Below are positions 1 to 9,530 of a DNA stretch of 64,000 nt, piece after piece (positions within the stretch are counted from its first letter, which is position 1; the number at the start of each line of letters is the position of its first letter). The stretch spans positions 1 through 64,000 of the forward strand of contig CAZVXL010000009.1 in NCBI GenBank assembly GCA_964631595.1. The letters are read 5' to 3'. Below the pieces are notes generated by a model. That model ran no database searches. It saw only the letters and a program-made list of their open reading frames with translations, and was not told the origin of the DNA. Both the position numbers and the translations under genes were made by a program. Origin of the DNA: UMGS1312 sp964631595 (GTDB taxonomy: Bacteria; Bacillota; Clostridia; Oscillospirales; CAG-272).

Positions 1-41
1 TTAGGTCAAGGATTTGTTAAGAAGTAAAGGAGAAAATGACA

Positions 42-2108
42 ATGAAAAAGACATTCGCTATAATTTTGGTGTTAATGTTGCTTGTTTCGGCTTTGAGCGG
101 ATGCGGTAACAATAGCAAAGATCCTGATAGCAATAATGACACTTCAAACAATCAAACGGAAAATACAGAGCAACCACGTGAGGTTGCAAAAGTTTCTTAT
201 CACAAAGCGGCTGAAAATTTTGCTGGCGGTAGCGGTACTGAAGATGATCCTTTCCAGATCAGCGAAGCTGGTCACTTGGTACTTTTGCACGAAATGCTTG
301 AAAAGGAAGAGGCTGAAACAAATTTTGATGATACTTATGTAAAAGGTTATTTCATCCTGACTGCTGACATCGCTTTGAATGACACTGCCGATTTTGCAAA
401 TTGGAGCACTACTGCTCCTGAATACGGTTGGGAGCCTATTGGTGCCGGATTGAGTTTGAGATCATTTGCCGGTGTTTTAGATGGCAACAATCATAAAATC
501 AGCGGTATATTTATGGATGTAGATGGCGTTCAGACGGAATCCGCAAAGGACTATTACGGCTTATTCGCTGAATTAAAAGGAACGGTAAAAAATCTGACTA
601 TTGAAAACTCTTATATGCGTGCTTCCGGCGGAGTGACGGAAGTAGGAACAATTGCAGGACATACTTACGATGCAATAATTGACAATTGTAATGTTGACAG
701 CATTATTGAACTTTATAGTGCAAACAACGTTGGCGGCGTTACAGGCAATGGCGGTACAATTTCCAATAGCTCCTATAAAGGAACAATTAGTCAGTTGGAT
801 GATAGTTTTGTTCATATCGGCGGCATTTCAGGTACAAACAACGATGTAATTTCAAAGTGCGAGTTTTCCGGTACTTTGAATGGCAAGGGCTATACAGGCG
901 GCATTGTCGGATACGGTGCAAATGTAAAGGATTCCGTCAATAAGGGTGCTGTCTGTGGCGAAACTGCCGGAGGTATCAGCGGTCGCATTTATGCAGCAGG
1001 AACAAATGCAAAAATTAAAAACCCGAAATATAGCATCGAAAACAATATCAATGAAGGTAAAGTAACTGCTACTGCATTGGCTGGCGGTATTGTTGGTTGG
1101 ATGGGTAATGATGAATCTGACATTTCCATATCCGTAATCAACTGTGAAAACAAAGGACAGGTTGTCTGCGACGAAGCGGTTGCCGGAATTATTGGAAAAC
1201 TGTCGGTAGAGCGTTCTGGAAACATTAAAATTAAAAACTGCGTTAATAATACAGATATTAGTGGCAAGGGTAACACATCCGGCATTATTTGTGATGTAAC
1301 TGGAGCTGTTTTACATCAAGAAGGCAATGTTACTGTTTCGGGATGCAAAAACAAGGGGAATATTGTATCCGAAGGTCAATACAGTGCAGGTGTTGTTACA
1401 TATTTGACAATTCTTGGTGATGAAGTTGATTTTGCATTAACATTAGATAATTGCTCTAATGAGGGCGCAGTAAAGAGCACACAATATGCCGGCGGCATTT
1501 TGGGCTTCTCCAATATAGGTTTTAATGCTGAGGTCAGTGCAGAGAGTATGGATTTCTCCGACACTACTAAAGTTGTATTTAATAAGTGTAATAATGCAGG
1601 TAGCATTACTACGACCTCAAGCAATTCTATGGCTGGTGGTATTGTCGGTGTGTTGGGCTTGGGTTATATTCCGACAGAAATCAAGGATTGCGTAAATAGC
1701 GGCAGTGTAGCAATTGATTTTACCCTCACTGATGAACAGATTGCTGAAGCTCAAGGCTCGGATTGGACAGAGTTTTATCAAATTGGCGGCGGTATTGTTG
1801 GTAGAATCGGCGATGCTTTGAAACTGACCACTGCAGAAGGCGTGGAAACAAGTACTGATAATGTAAATGCAGCAGAAGGGAATATTGTGATCTCCAGTTG
1901 CAAGAGCACAGGCAAGATTAGTGCTCCCGACTACAGCCAAATTCTCAACAAATATAAGAAACCTTTGTATGTAAATTATCTTGGCGGTGTTGTCGGTCAG
2001 TGCAGTGCTACAAACGGTTATGCGTTCGCCATCGAAAATTGTACATATTCCGGTGCTGAACGTGGATTGGGAGATACAAAATATCCCGATTTTGGAACAA
2101 AAAACTAA
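42..2108 (+). CDS. GLUG-repeat surface lipoprotein
   Basis: A 688-residue predicted lipoprotein. The N-terminus has a short basic start, a hydrophobic stretch and a lipobox ending LSGC, so the mature protein should be anchored to the outer face of the membrane by a lipidated cysteine, followed by an N/D/S-rich linker. The body has about ten repeats of the GG-I-V/S-G type followed by short beta strands ending in N-x-G or S-G (for example GGIVGYGANVKDSVNKGAV), the pattern of the GLUG/filamentous adhesin-like family, which usually folds as a right-handed beta helix. ATG at 42 is chosen over 36 because AGGAG at 28-32 is nine bases from 42 but only three from 36. The gene is more AT-rich than the housekeeping block nearby. 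Ligand unknown; adhesion or glycan contact is an inference. Confidence 0.75.
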   Translation: MKKTFAIILVLMLLVSALSGCGNNSKDPDSNNDTSNNQTENTEQPREVAKVSYHKAAENFAGGSGTEDDPFQISEAGHLVLLHEMLEKEEAETNFDDTYVKGYFILTADIALNDTADFANWSTTAPEYGWEPIGAGLSLRSFAGVLDGNNHKISGIFMDVDGVQTESAKDYYGLFAELKGTVKNLTIENSYMRASGGVTEVGTIAGHTYDAIIDNCNVDSIIELYSANNVGGVTGNGGTISNSSYKGTISQLDDSFVHIGGISGTNNDVISKCEFSGTLNGKGYTGGIVGYGANVKDSVNKGAVCGETAGGISGRIYAAGTNAKIKNPKYSIENNINEGKVTATALAGGIVGWMGNDESDISISVINCENKGQVVCDEAVAGIIGKLSVERSGNIKIKNCVNNTDISGKGNTSGIICDVTGAVLHQEGNVTVSGCKNKGNIVSEGQYSAGVVTYLTILGDEVDFALTLDNCSNEGAVKSTQYAGGILGFSNIGFNAEVSAESMDFSDTTKVVFNKCNNAGSITTTSSNSMAGGIVGVLGLGYIPTEIKDCVNSGSVAIDFTLTDEQIAEAQGSDWTEFYQIGGGIVGRIGDALKLTTAEGVETSTDNVNAAEGNIVISSCKSTGKISAPDYSQILNKYKKPLYVNYLGGVVGQCSATNGYAFAIENCTYSGAERGLGDTKYPDFGTKN

Positions 2109-2184
2109 GGTGATAAGCAAACCAGTGAAAATATAGGTTGTCAATCATTTTAGGACATACCGGATAAATACATTGTATGAGTTG

Positions 2185-2222
2185 TACGAGGGTTTGCGTT
2201 TTTTGCAAACCCTCGTATTTTG
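2185..2222 (+). terminator. Intrinsic terminator after the GLUG lipoprotein
   Basis: A perfect 13-bp inverted repeat (2185-2197 with 2205-2217, stem TACGAGGGTTTGC) around a seven-base T-rich loop, followed by a short T run. It sits 77 bases after the lipoprotein stop and ahead of the next plus-strand gene. Confidence 0.75.
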
Positions 2223-2255
2223 CATATTACGATTTTTGCGGAAAGGATAATGAGA

Positions 2256-2873
2256 ATGAAGTTTAAGAACATAGTTATAATTCTTGCAGTGATCGCTGTT
2301 TGCATCATTGGCTGGAATATAATTAACGATGATAACGGAAGTGACTCTGGCATAGAAAAAGATTTGATAGCAACGCTCCCAGAAGATATAACTGTATGCT
2401 ATTGCATTGATAATAGCGGTGAAAAGATTTTGAATAATCTTCAAGTGAAAAAACTCACAATTGATAGGCAATCTACTGAAGGTAACTTTAAGTCTGCCGA
2501 CTGCACAATCGAGCTTGAAGGCAATGATATAAAAATGACCGCTTACGTTAATCTCGGTTGTATTAAATATGATGACGGTTCTTGGCAAGTGGAATCTTGC
2601 AATGAGCTTTCAAAACCAACGGTAGTTCCAAAATATCAACCGGATGAATCGAGTTTCATTTGGAATATTCAGCGATACGAGGAACTGTATTCGCTCACAA
2701 AAGTGAATGAATACATAGATTTGGAAAGCGGAGAAATTACATATTTCTATTCTGTCCTTGATGATGGCTTCACGGGGAACGGCGTGTCTTGTAGTGCTAT
2801 ATTCAAGGATGCCGGAATGGATTACTACGAAAAAGACATTTATTATTGGAGTTTTTCTAATGAAGTCAACTAA
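2256..2873 (+). CDS. Small membrane-anchored protein of unknown function
   Basis: A 205-residue protein I do not recognise. Residues 5-20 are strongly hydrophobic (IVIILAVIAVCIIGW), giving a signal anchor or uncleaved signal peptide; the rest is polar, rich in acidic residues and aromatics, and should lie outside the cytoplasm. ATG at 2256 is preferred over 2250 because AAAGGA at 2242-2247 is at better distance. The gene lies right behind the GLUG lipoprotein and its terminator, so it probably has its own transcription. It shares the AT-rich composition of the accessory end of the window. Confidence 0.55.
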   Translation: MKFKNIVIILAVIAVCIIGWNIINDDNGSDSGIEKDLIATLPEDITVCYCIDNSGEKILNNLQVKKLTIDRQSTEGNFKSADCTIELEGNDIKMTAYVNLGCIKYDDGSWQVESCNELSKPTVVPKYQPDESSFIWNIQRYEELYSLTKVNEYIDLESGEITYFYSVLDDGFTGNGVSCSAIFKDAGMDYYEKDIYYWSFSNEVN

Positions 2874-2951
2874 ATCAACACCGGAAATTATTAGGATTTG
2901 TATAAATGCTGAAATGGCGTAAAATACAGAGTGGTAATCGGGAAGCAAATC

Positions 2952-2989
2952 AAAGGCTATGTACTCCTCATTTGGAATACATAGCCTTT
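2952..2989. terminator. Bidirectional terminator between convergent genes
   Basis: A 12-bp inverted repeat, AAAGGCTATGTA at 2952-2963 and its complement at 2978-2989, between the convergent plus-strand membrane protein gene and the minus-strand TnpV-like gene. The outer AAA/TTT pairs give a weak T run in either direction. Confidence 0.65.
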
Positions 2990-2992
2990 CCT

Positions 2993-3370
2993 CTACACAA
3001 ATATAAAATTGTTATTTACGATTTCTGTTGCTCGGTTGCGGATATTATTCATTTTTCCTACCCACTGCATTTGATTATCTGCTTTGAGTTGTTCGTTCAC
3101 GCCCTCACACTCAGCCATTTGATTTACAAGCCGATAAAACATATTCTCAGCCTGTTTGTCGACGTCGGCAAGATAATCATCCAATTTACCGCTTGTCAGC
3201 AGATTGTAATATAAAACCTTGCGGTGTTGTTTTAAGTATCTTAAGTGCCGTTGTCCCCATATACCGATAGGTTGCTCCTTTTCTTCGGGGCAAGCAAGGT
3301 CGGGTAAATAATAATCGCCTTGCAAGGTATAGGCGATACCCGTTTGTTCGTTATAAAAGTGCTTATCCAT
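2993..3370 (-). CDS. tnpV: TnpV-family transposon-encoded protein
   Basis: A 125-residue protein matching the TnpV family carried by conjugative transposons and integrative elements of Firmicutes. Visible hallmarks are the block EQPIGIWGQRHLRYLKQHR near residues 33-51, then a leucine/asparagine-rich helix with LLTSGKLDDYLADVDKQ, and a C-terminal helix with QWVGKMNNIRNRATEIV. The exact role of TnpV is not established; it travels with recombinase genes. Here no recombinase lies beside it, so it is best seen as a leftover of an element. It starts four bases after the stop of the 61-residue gene, consistent with co-transcription. Confidence 0.8.
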   Translation of the reverse strand: MDKHFYNEQTGIAYTLQGDYYLPDLACPEEKEQPIGIWGQRHLRYLKQHRKVLYYNLLTSGKLDDYLADVDKQAENMFYRLVNQMAECEGVNEQLKADNQMQWVGKMNNIRNRATEIVNNNFIFV

Positions 3371-3374
3371 AAAA

Positions 3375-3560
3375 TTAACCCTCCTTATAAATTACCTTGA
3401 ATTTCTTTTGTTTGGCATTTGCAAACTTGATCAGCAATTCGTCCACCGCATCGGTATACTTGCCGTTGGCAATCAAAGTATTTCTCATTTCGTTTAAGCA
3501 GTTGATAATCACTCTCTTTTCGTAATCATCAAGTGCTATGTAATACTTCCTATCTCGCAT
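3375..3560 (-). CDS. Small protein of integrative elements
   Basis: A 61-residue charged, helical protein (begins MRDRKYYIALDDYEKRV, ends KKFKVIYKEG). From memory, proteins of this shape are found directly upstream of tnpV in Firmicutes mobile elements, and here it lies just upstream of tnpV on the same strand. A GGAGG-like sequence (AAGGAGG, read on the minus strand near 3567-3573) precedes the ATG. Function unknown. Together with tnpV it marks a mobile-element fragment. Confidence 0.65.
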   Translation of the reverse strand: MRDRKYYIALDDYEKRVIINCLNEMRNTLIANGKYTDAVDELLIKFANAKQKKFKVIYKEG

Positions 3561-3841
3561 ATCGCAACCTCCTTGTTTTGATATGCTGATTATAAGCCAA
3601 AATGAAGTAAAAGACGAATGTACGGATTATGTTTTGAAGATAGCGTTCAGCAGCAGGAAATCAATGATTTTAACCAAATCCCATATGAATATCCGTACCA
3701 TATCGGACACAGGTTTTGATACATTATGTATCGGATCGGGTGTCCGATTTCTTTTTGCGTATTTTCTCTTTGATCTCATATACTTTCGGCGTGTATGTCC
3801 CGCCGTGCGGCTCTGTTGGAATTTGTCGAAGTCGATGACAA
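3561..3841. other. Gene-free stretch with nested palindromes
   Basis: About 350 bases between the mobile remnant and polC hold no convincing gene. ATCGGACAC (3702-3710) pairs with its complement at 3740-3748, with a second inverted repeat inside (GATACA 3719-3724 with 3728-3733), and the plus-strand arm is followed by TTTCTTTTT, so it could act as a plus-strand terminator. ATGAATATCCGT occurs at 3684-3695 and again inside the polC terminator, in both orientations. It may be a remnant of a small non-autonomous element. Confidence 0.4.
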
Positions 3842-3878
3842 AACGGATATTCATAAAGAGGCTTTATGAATATCCGTT
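3842..3878 (-). terminator. polC-operon terminator
   Basis: A 17-bp perfect inverted repeat (3842-3858 with 3862-3878) with a three-base loop, 40 bases beyond the polC stop. Read on the minus strand it is followed by TTTTGT. This is the only strong hairpin at the end of the long ispG-polC unit. Confidence 0.7.
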
Positions 3879-3917
3879 CTTTGTTTATACCGAGCCGCGT
3901 GGGGTTGATACCGTTCA

Positions 3918-6900
3918 TCAGAACATTGATATCTGCTCGCCGCCGTCAGCGGTCGGTTCCGCCTCGGGCTTTTGCTCCTTTGCCGGCTTTTTCTCCGTCG
4001 GAGAAGGAGCGACAGAGCCCATTCCGAAGCCCATTGTTATTTGATTTGTTTCATCAAGCGTATCAAGCACGCCGTTTCGTCTGAGTATCTCGATCACCGT
4101 CTTTGATGCCTTTGAATAAAGCCGCAGATCATCTACCGAATATATCTCATGCTCCCTGCACGCCTCCATTATGTTTATCGCCGCATTTTCGCCAAGCTCG
4201 GGAAGCGAGGAGAACGGAAGCCGTATTCCCTTCTCCTCCGGTATAAACTTTGTTCCGTGGGATCTGTGCAGATCGACGGGCAGGAACTTATAGCCGCGTG
4301 CATAGCACTCGTCTACAAGCTGCAGGGCGCTGAACATGGCGGCTTCCTTCTGCGATCTTCCTTGGATCTTCGACAGCGTATAAAGCATATCCTTTACCGC
4401 GCGCGGCCCCTTCATGACGAGCTCGGAATCAAAGCCATCGGGTGCCGCCGTGAAATATGCGGCGTAGAACTGTACAGGATAGTATATCTTATAGTAGCCG
4501 AGGCGCAGTGCGTCAATGACATATGCCGCCGCGTGAGCCTTCGGGAACATATACTTGATCTTTTTGCAGGAATCTATGTACCAATCCGGCACCCCGTGCT
4601 CTCTCATGACCGCCTCGTGCTCGGGGGAAAGTCCCTTTCCCTTGCGCACCTTCTCCATTATATCAAACGAGGTCTTATTCTCAATGTGATGCTTTTGGAT
4701 AAGGTACAGCATGATATCGTCACGGGTTCCGATGACGTCGGATATCGTGCAAATGCCGTTCTTTATAAGCTCATCGGCGTTGCCTATCCATACATTTGTA
4801 CCGTGAGTTAGTCCCGAGATCTGCAAAAGATCCGTAAAGGTCTTGGGCTGTGCCTCGACAAGAACTCCGCGCACAAACGAGGTGGACATCTCGGGAAGTC
4901 CGAGCGTACCCGTTTTGCAGTCAAAGAGCTGATCGGGGGTTATGCCGAGAGGCTCCGTTGAGGTAAAGAGCTTATACACCTGTGCATCCGACATCGGAAC
5001 ATCGAGAATATCGGTATTTGTATATTCCTCAAGCCTCTTGTACTTAGTCGGAATATCGTGGCCGAGTATATCAAGCTTCAGTAGCGTATCATGCAGGTAC
5101 TTGAACTCGAAATGAGTGGTGATTATATCTGAATTCGGATCGTCCGCGGGGTGCTGTACCGGCGCAAAATCAGTTATATCGTAATCACGCGGTACAACTA
5201 TGATTCCGCCGGGATGCTGTCCCGTGGTACGCTTTGTGCCGGCGACGCCTCCTATAAGGCGCTCGACCTCGGCGCGATTGACCGAAATGCCCTTCCCTTC
5301 AAGATATTTGGCTACGTATCCGAATGCGGTCTTATCGGCAAGAGTGCCGATCGTGCCCGCCTTGAATGCCTTTCCCTCTCCGAACAGCACCTCGGTGAAC
5401 TTATGAGCCTCACCCTGAACGTCGCCCGAAAAGTTAAGGTCTATATCGGGAGTTTTGTCACCGTAGAAGCCGAGGAAGGTCTCAAAGGGGATATCGTGAC
5501 CGTTACGGTCAAGCGGAGTGGCGCAGTTCGGGCAATTCTTCGGCGGGAGGTCAAAGCCCGAGCCGACGCTTCCGTCCTCGATAAACTCGCTGTAGCGGCA
5601 CTCGGGGCATCGGTAATGCGGCGGAAGCGGATTGACCTTTGTGATGCCCGCCATCGTTGCCACAAAGGATGAGCCGACAGAGCCTCTTGAGCCGACCTGA
5701 TAGCCCTTGGATTCGCTGTTTTCGACAAGCTTTCTCGCAATAATGTACATTATCGCAAAGCCGTTTTTAATGATCGAATTGAGCTCCCTCTCAAGACGGT
5801 TTTCAACCTGCGGCGGCAGAAGTTCGCCGTAGAGCTCCCTTGCCAGCTTATTGCATTTTTCGCGAAGCTCCTCATTTGCTCCGGGGATATGCGGCGGGAA
5901 AAAGCCCTCCGGAATAGGGCGTATCGTCTCTATCATATCCGCTATCCTTCGCGGATTGTCGATCACGACCTCTCGGCACACCTCATCTCCGAGATATTCA
6001 AACTCACGGAGCATCTCCTCCGTTGTGCGGAAATACAGGCGCGAATCCCTGTCGGCATCGGAGAATTTCATACCTGCAAGAAGTATCCTGCGGTAAATAC
6101 CGTCCTCCTCATCTATATAATGTGCATCGCAGGTCGCAACCACCGGCTTATTGTACTTTTTGCCGAGCTCCACGATGCGCCTGTTGAGATCTCTCAGTCC
6201 CTCATCGTCCGCGACCTCGCCCTTTTCCACCATAAATCTGTTATTTGAAATGGGCTGTATCTCAAGATAATCGTAAAACTGAACTATATTCTCTATTTCC
6301 TGCTCGGGGCGGTTTTTAAGTATCGCGCGGAACAGCTCGCCCGCCTCACAGGCAGAGCCGATGATTAGCCCCTCTCTGCGCTCCATCAGTCTTGTTTTCG
6401 GTATTCTCGGGTGCTTACGGTAGTATTTAAGATAGGATTCGGAGACGAGCTCATAGAGATTTTTGAGCCCCACCTTATTTTTGACGAGAATTATCTGGTG
6501 ATATGTGGGCAGCTTCAGCGCGTCGGTCTTTTCGCTCATCGCCTCAAGCATACCCTCAAGGCTGAATATTCCCTCCTCGAAAAGCTTGTCCGTCATTTTA
6601 TAGAACACGGCGGCAAGCATCTCCGCATCGTCCGAGGCTCTGTGGTGATTGAAGCCTCCGAGACTAAAGTAGTCGGCAAGGATATTCAGCTTATGCGTCT
6701 TCAGCTCGGGATTTACATATCTCGACATGGCAAGCGTATCAAGATACGGATTGTCGAATTTAACTCCCAACTCATCTGCGGCTATTCTGATAAAGCCGGT
6801 ATCGAAATCGGCATTATGCGCGATAAGCAGTCTGTCTCCCGCAAATTCAAGAAATTCGGGCAGTACCTCGGAAATATCGGGGGCATCCTTCACCATTTCG

Positions 6901-8438
6901 TCGGTGATACCGGTCAGCTCGACTATCTTTTCGGGTATCGGCATCTTCGGATTAACAAGTCGGTTAAAGGTGTCAAGCACCTTGCCGTCCTTGACTAGCA
7001 CCGCGCCTATCTCCGTTATCTTATCACTTCGGTTTGAAAGTCCCGTGGTCTCAATATCAAATACCACAAATTCGGTATCCCTGAAGCCTCCCGAGACCTC
7101 GCCGTATATCGCCTTTGCGGTGTCATCGACAAAATACGCCTCGATACCGTACAGCACTTTTATGCCGAGCTCCTCTGCGGCAAGCATGGCTGTCGGGAAG
7201 CCTTGCAAATTTCCGTGATCCGTTATTGCCACGGCGGGGTGTCCGAAGCGATGCGCCGTCTTGACGATATCCGCCGGCATCGCCGTCGCATCCATCGCGG
7301 ACAGATTCGTGTGCATATGAAGCTCTACACGCTTCACCTCGGCATTATCCGAGCGCAGTACTCGGCGTATCTTCTGCATTGCGACAAGGTGAAGCTGAAG
7401 CTCGCCGGTAAAGGTATCGGTCTTCAGGTGTCCCTTTACGGCAACGGACTTACCCTTACCCTTGCCGAGCATATCCAGAAATTCCTTTGCCGCATCGACC
7501 GTAAGAAGCAGCTTTACAAAGACAGATGCATCCTTATCGGTGATACCTACGGTGATACTCGTCTTATCTCCCTTGCGGGTGTCCTTAGAATCAACGGAGA
7601 ATATCTCTCCGAGCGTGATGACGTTCCGTTTCGGTGAGTCAAGTGCGCGGAGCGGCACTGCCTCCTCCGCATTGAACGCCTCTCCGTAGAGCTGCTCGGC
7701 ACCCGTAAGATCGAATCTCATTTTGCCCGAGGTGACAGTTCCGTCCGCCTCGCGCATGATAACGCTCTCACCTTCAAAAAGAGATACCACCCTCGGAAGC
7801 TGCTCCTCTCGGACGTCCTCTCCGCCGCCCTCGGGCGGAATACTTTCCTCTCTGACAGCCGCCTCAAGCATCGCCTGTCGCGCCGCCTCCGCCTGTTCCT
7901 GCAGCTGCTTCTCCCTTGAGGAAAGATACCTTTCGTGGATCGCCTCGAAGTCAGCGCTTTGAACGACATTTATCGGAATATCAAGAGAAAACTCACTTTT
8001 TATTATACCGGAAAGTATCTCTCCGGAATGTGCAAGCTGAATAAGATCGATTCCGCCGTTTGAGAACGGTATCGCTATGCTTATCGCACCGTTCTCCTCC
8101 GTTGCCGTATAATCGGAGAAAAAGCCGTTTATGACTGAGCCGAGGCGCTTTCCCTCAAGAAGGATCTCAGGCAGGTAATCCATGGTAAACAGCGCGCTGT
8201 CATATTGCGGGCAAATGATTGCGCAGGTAAGCTCATACGCCTTCTTGACCGCTTCCTCAAGCTTATATATGTATGCCTTGGCGAATATCCTCGTCAGCCT
8301 GACCTGTATTCTGATAGCCCGCTTATCTCTGTCTACCTCCATCGAAAAATCGGTTACGGCCTCGAAAAACCGCATATCGCTCTCCGACAGCTTCAGTCTC
8401 GCAAGCTTTCGCAGTAACGCTTCTGCTCTTTCGGTCAC
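3918..8438 (-). CDS. polC: DNA polymerase III PolC-type alpha subunit
   Basis: The replicative, Gram-positive type DNA polymerase with built-in proofreading, 1506 residues (usual about 1430-1450; the excess lies in the N-terminal third). Order of parts: N-terminal domain, an OB-fold (about 270-350), a PHP domain split by the exonuclease (HMHTNLSAMDA near 375 and VAITDHGNLQG), a DnaQ-like 3'-5' exonuclease with FDIETTGL near 460, HNADFDTGF and HHRASDDAEML, then the polymerase palm with PDIDLNFSGD near 1000. The GTG start at 8438 lies two bases after the ispG stop with GAGGT in the ispG end, so translation is coupled. It works at the fork with the beta clamp and tau complex. No frameshift or missing catalytic motif seen. 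Confidence 0.97.
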   Translation of the reverse strand: MTERAEALLRKLARLKLSESDMRFFEAVTDFSMEVDRDKRAIRIQVRLTRIFAKAYIYKLEEAVKKAYELTCAIICPQYDSALFTMDYLPEILLEGKRLGSVINGFFSDYTATEENGAISIAIPFSNGGIDLIQLAHSGEILSGIIKSEFSLDIPINVVQSADFEAIHERYLSSREKQLQEQAEAARQAMLEAAVREESIPPEGGGEDVREEQLPRVVSLFEGESVIMREADGTVTSGKMRFDLTGAEQLYGEAFNAEEAVPLRALDSPKRNVITLGEIFSVDSKDTRKGDKTSITVGITDKDASVFVKLLLTVDAAKEFLDMLGKGKGKSVAVKGHLKTDTFTGELQLHLVAMQKIRRVLRSDNAEVKRVELHMHTNLSAMDATAMPADIVKTAHRFGHPAVAITDHGNLQGFPTAMLAAEELGIKVLYGIEAYFVDDTAKAIYGEVSGGFRDTEFVVFDIETTGLSNRSDKITEIGAVLVKDGKVLDTFNRLVNPKMPIPEKIVELTGITDEMVKDAPDISEVLPEFLEFAGDRLLIAHNADFDTGFIRIAADELGVKFDNPYLDTLAMSRYVNPELKTHKLNILADYFSLGGFNHHRASDDAEMLAAVFYKMTDKLFEEGIFSLEGMLEAMSEKTDALKLPTYHQIILVKNKVGLKNLYELVSESYLKYYRKHPRIPKTRLMERREGLIIGSACEAGELFRAILKNRPEQEIENIVQFYDYLEIQPISNNRFMVEKGEVADDEGLRDLNRRIVELGKKYNKPVVATCDAHYIDEEDGIYRRILLAGMKFSDADRDSRLYFRTTEEMLREFEYLGDEVCREVVIDNPRRIADMIETIRPIPEGFFPPHIPGANEELREKCNKLARELYGELLPPQVENRLERELNSIIKNGFAIMYIIARKLVENSESKGYQVGSRGSVGSSFVATMAGITKVNPLPPHYRCPECRYSEFIEDGSVGSGFDLPPKNCPNCATPLDRNGHDIPFETFLGFYGDKTPDIDLNFSGDVQGEAHKFTEVLFGEGKAFKAGTIGTLADKTAFGYVAKYLEGKGISVNRAEVERLIGGVAGTKRTTGQHPGGIIVVPRDYDITDFAPVQHPADDPNSDIITTHFEFKYLHDTLLKLDILGHDIPTKYKRLEEYTNTDILDVPMSDAQVYKLFTSTEPLGITPDQLFDCKTGTLGLPEMSTSFVRGVLVEAQPKTFTDLLQISGLTHGTNVWIGNADELIKNGICTISDVIGTRDDIMLYLIQKHHIENKTSFDIMEKVRKGKGLSPEHEAVMREHGVPDWYIDSCKKIKYMFPKAHAAAYVIDALRLGYYKIYYPVQFYAAYFTAAPDGFDSELVMKGPRAVKDMLYTLSKIQGRSQKEAAMFSALQLVDECYARGYKFLPVDLHRSHGTKFIPEEKGIRLPFSSLPELGENAAINIMEACREHEIYSVDDLRLYSKASKTVIEILRRNGVLDTLDETNQITMGFGMGSVAPSPTEKKPAKEQKPEAEPTADGGEQISMF

Positions 8439-8440
8439 TT

Positions 8441-9514
8441 TTATTCTACCTCATCTATTATTTTCTTGACTTCACCCGCAAGCGTGGATACAATCTTTTC
8501 CTCATCGACTCTGCCGCAGGTCTGTCCGTTTTTGAAAAGAACGCCGAAGCCGTCTCCGCCTGCAATACCCACGTCGGCCTCTCGTGCCTCTCCCGGTCCG
8601 TTTACCACACAGCCCATCAGAGCGACGGTGATATTTTTACCCTTTGTATCCATTTCTCCCACAGCCGCACGAAGCTCGGAGGAAAGAGAGATAAGGTCTA
8701 TTTTCGTTCGTCCGCAGGTCGGACATGATACGATATTCACATATCCGCCGCCGAGTCCCGCAGCGCGGAGTATCTCCCGTCCGGCGACTACCTCCTTCAC
8801 GGGATCCGCAGTGAGCGATACGCGAAGCGTATCACCGATGCCCTGTGTGAGAAGTGCACCGATACCGACCGCGTTCTTCACAAGTCCCGAATACTCATCT
8901 CCCGCCTCGGTCACCCCGATATGGAGGGGATAATCGGTACGCTCTCTGACTATGCGGCACGCCTCGATCATATCGGTCACTCTCGACGATTTGATAGACA
9001 GCACGATATCGGAAAAGCCGAAGCGCTCAAGCTCCTCCGCCTGAGACAGTGCGCTTTCCGCAAGAGCCTCGGGTGTGGGGGCGCCGTACTTTTCAAGAAG
9101 CGATTTCTCAAGTGAGCCGCCGTTTACACCGATGCGTATCGGGAGTCCCTTTGCCTTACAGGACTGCGCCACGGCGCGAACCTTCTCGGAATCCCCGATA
9201 TTTCCCGGATTTATGCGTATCTTATCGGCACCAGCCTCAACGGAGGCAAGCGCTATCTTATAATCGAAGTGGATATCCGCAACAAGCGGGATCCCGATAC
9301 CGGCGCGCTTTGCAACGGAAAATATCTCTGCGGCTTCAAGTGTCGGAACGGCGATACGCGCGATATCACATCCCGCCCTCTCAAGCCTTCTGAGCTGATC
9401 TACGGTCGCTTCATGATCCGTCGTATCGGTATTGGTCATTGACTGAACACAGACGGGAGCGCCGTTGCCTATGACCACGCTCCCCACCTTAACCTCTCTT
9501 GTTTTATATTTCAC
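8441..9514 (-). CDS. ispG: 4-hydroxy-3-methylbut-2-enyl diphosphate synthase (flavodoxin)
   Basis: Penultimate step of the non-mevalonate (MEP) isoprenoid pathway: converts MEcPP to HMBPP using a [4Fe-4S] cluster. The 357-residue protein has a TIM-barrel N-terminal part (VQSMTNTDT, VADIHFDYKIAL, RINPGNIG) and the C-terminal cluster-binding part with SCPTCGRTKID and LMGCVVNGPGEA. The GTG at 9514 is taken as start because GGAGG lies six bases before it; an in-frame ATG further upstream would overlap rseP and lacks a ribosome site. It sits in the same unit as dxr, uppS and cdsA, tying isoprenoid and lipid-carrier synthesis together. Confidence 0.95.
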   Translation of the reverse strand: MKYKTREVKVGSVVIGNGAPVCVQSMTNTDTTDHEATVDQLRRLERAGCDIARIAVPTLEAAEIFSVAKRAGIGIPLVADIHFDYKIALASVEAGADKIRINPGNIGDSEKVRAVAQSCKAKGLPIRIGVNGGSLEKSLLEKYGAPTPEALAESALSQAEELERFGFSDIVLSIKSSRVTDMIEACRIVRERTDYPLHIGVTEAGDEYSGLVKNAVGIGALLTQGIGDTLRVSLTADPVKEVVAGREILRAAGLGGGYVNIVSCPTCGRTKIDLISLSSELRAAVGEMDTKGKNITVALMGCVVNGPGEAREADVGIAGGDGFGVLFKNGQTCGRVDEEKIVSTLAGEVKKIIDEVE

Positions 9515-9530
9515 TGTTTCCCTCCGATGA

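Noticed and set aside
3583..4044. A 153-codon plus-strand open frame and two overlapping minus-strand frames
   Set aside because: They run through hairpins and the end of polC, have no ribosome site, and look like random translation of palindromic DNA.
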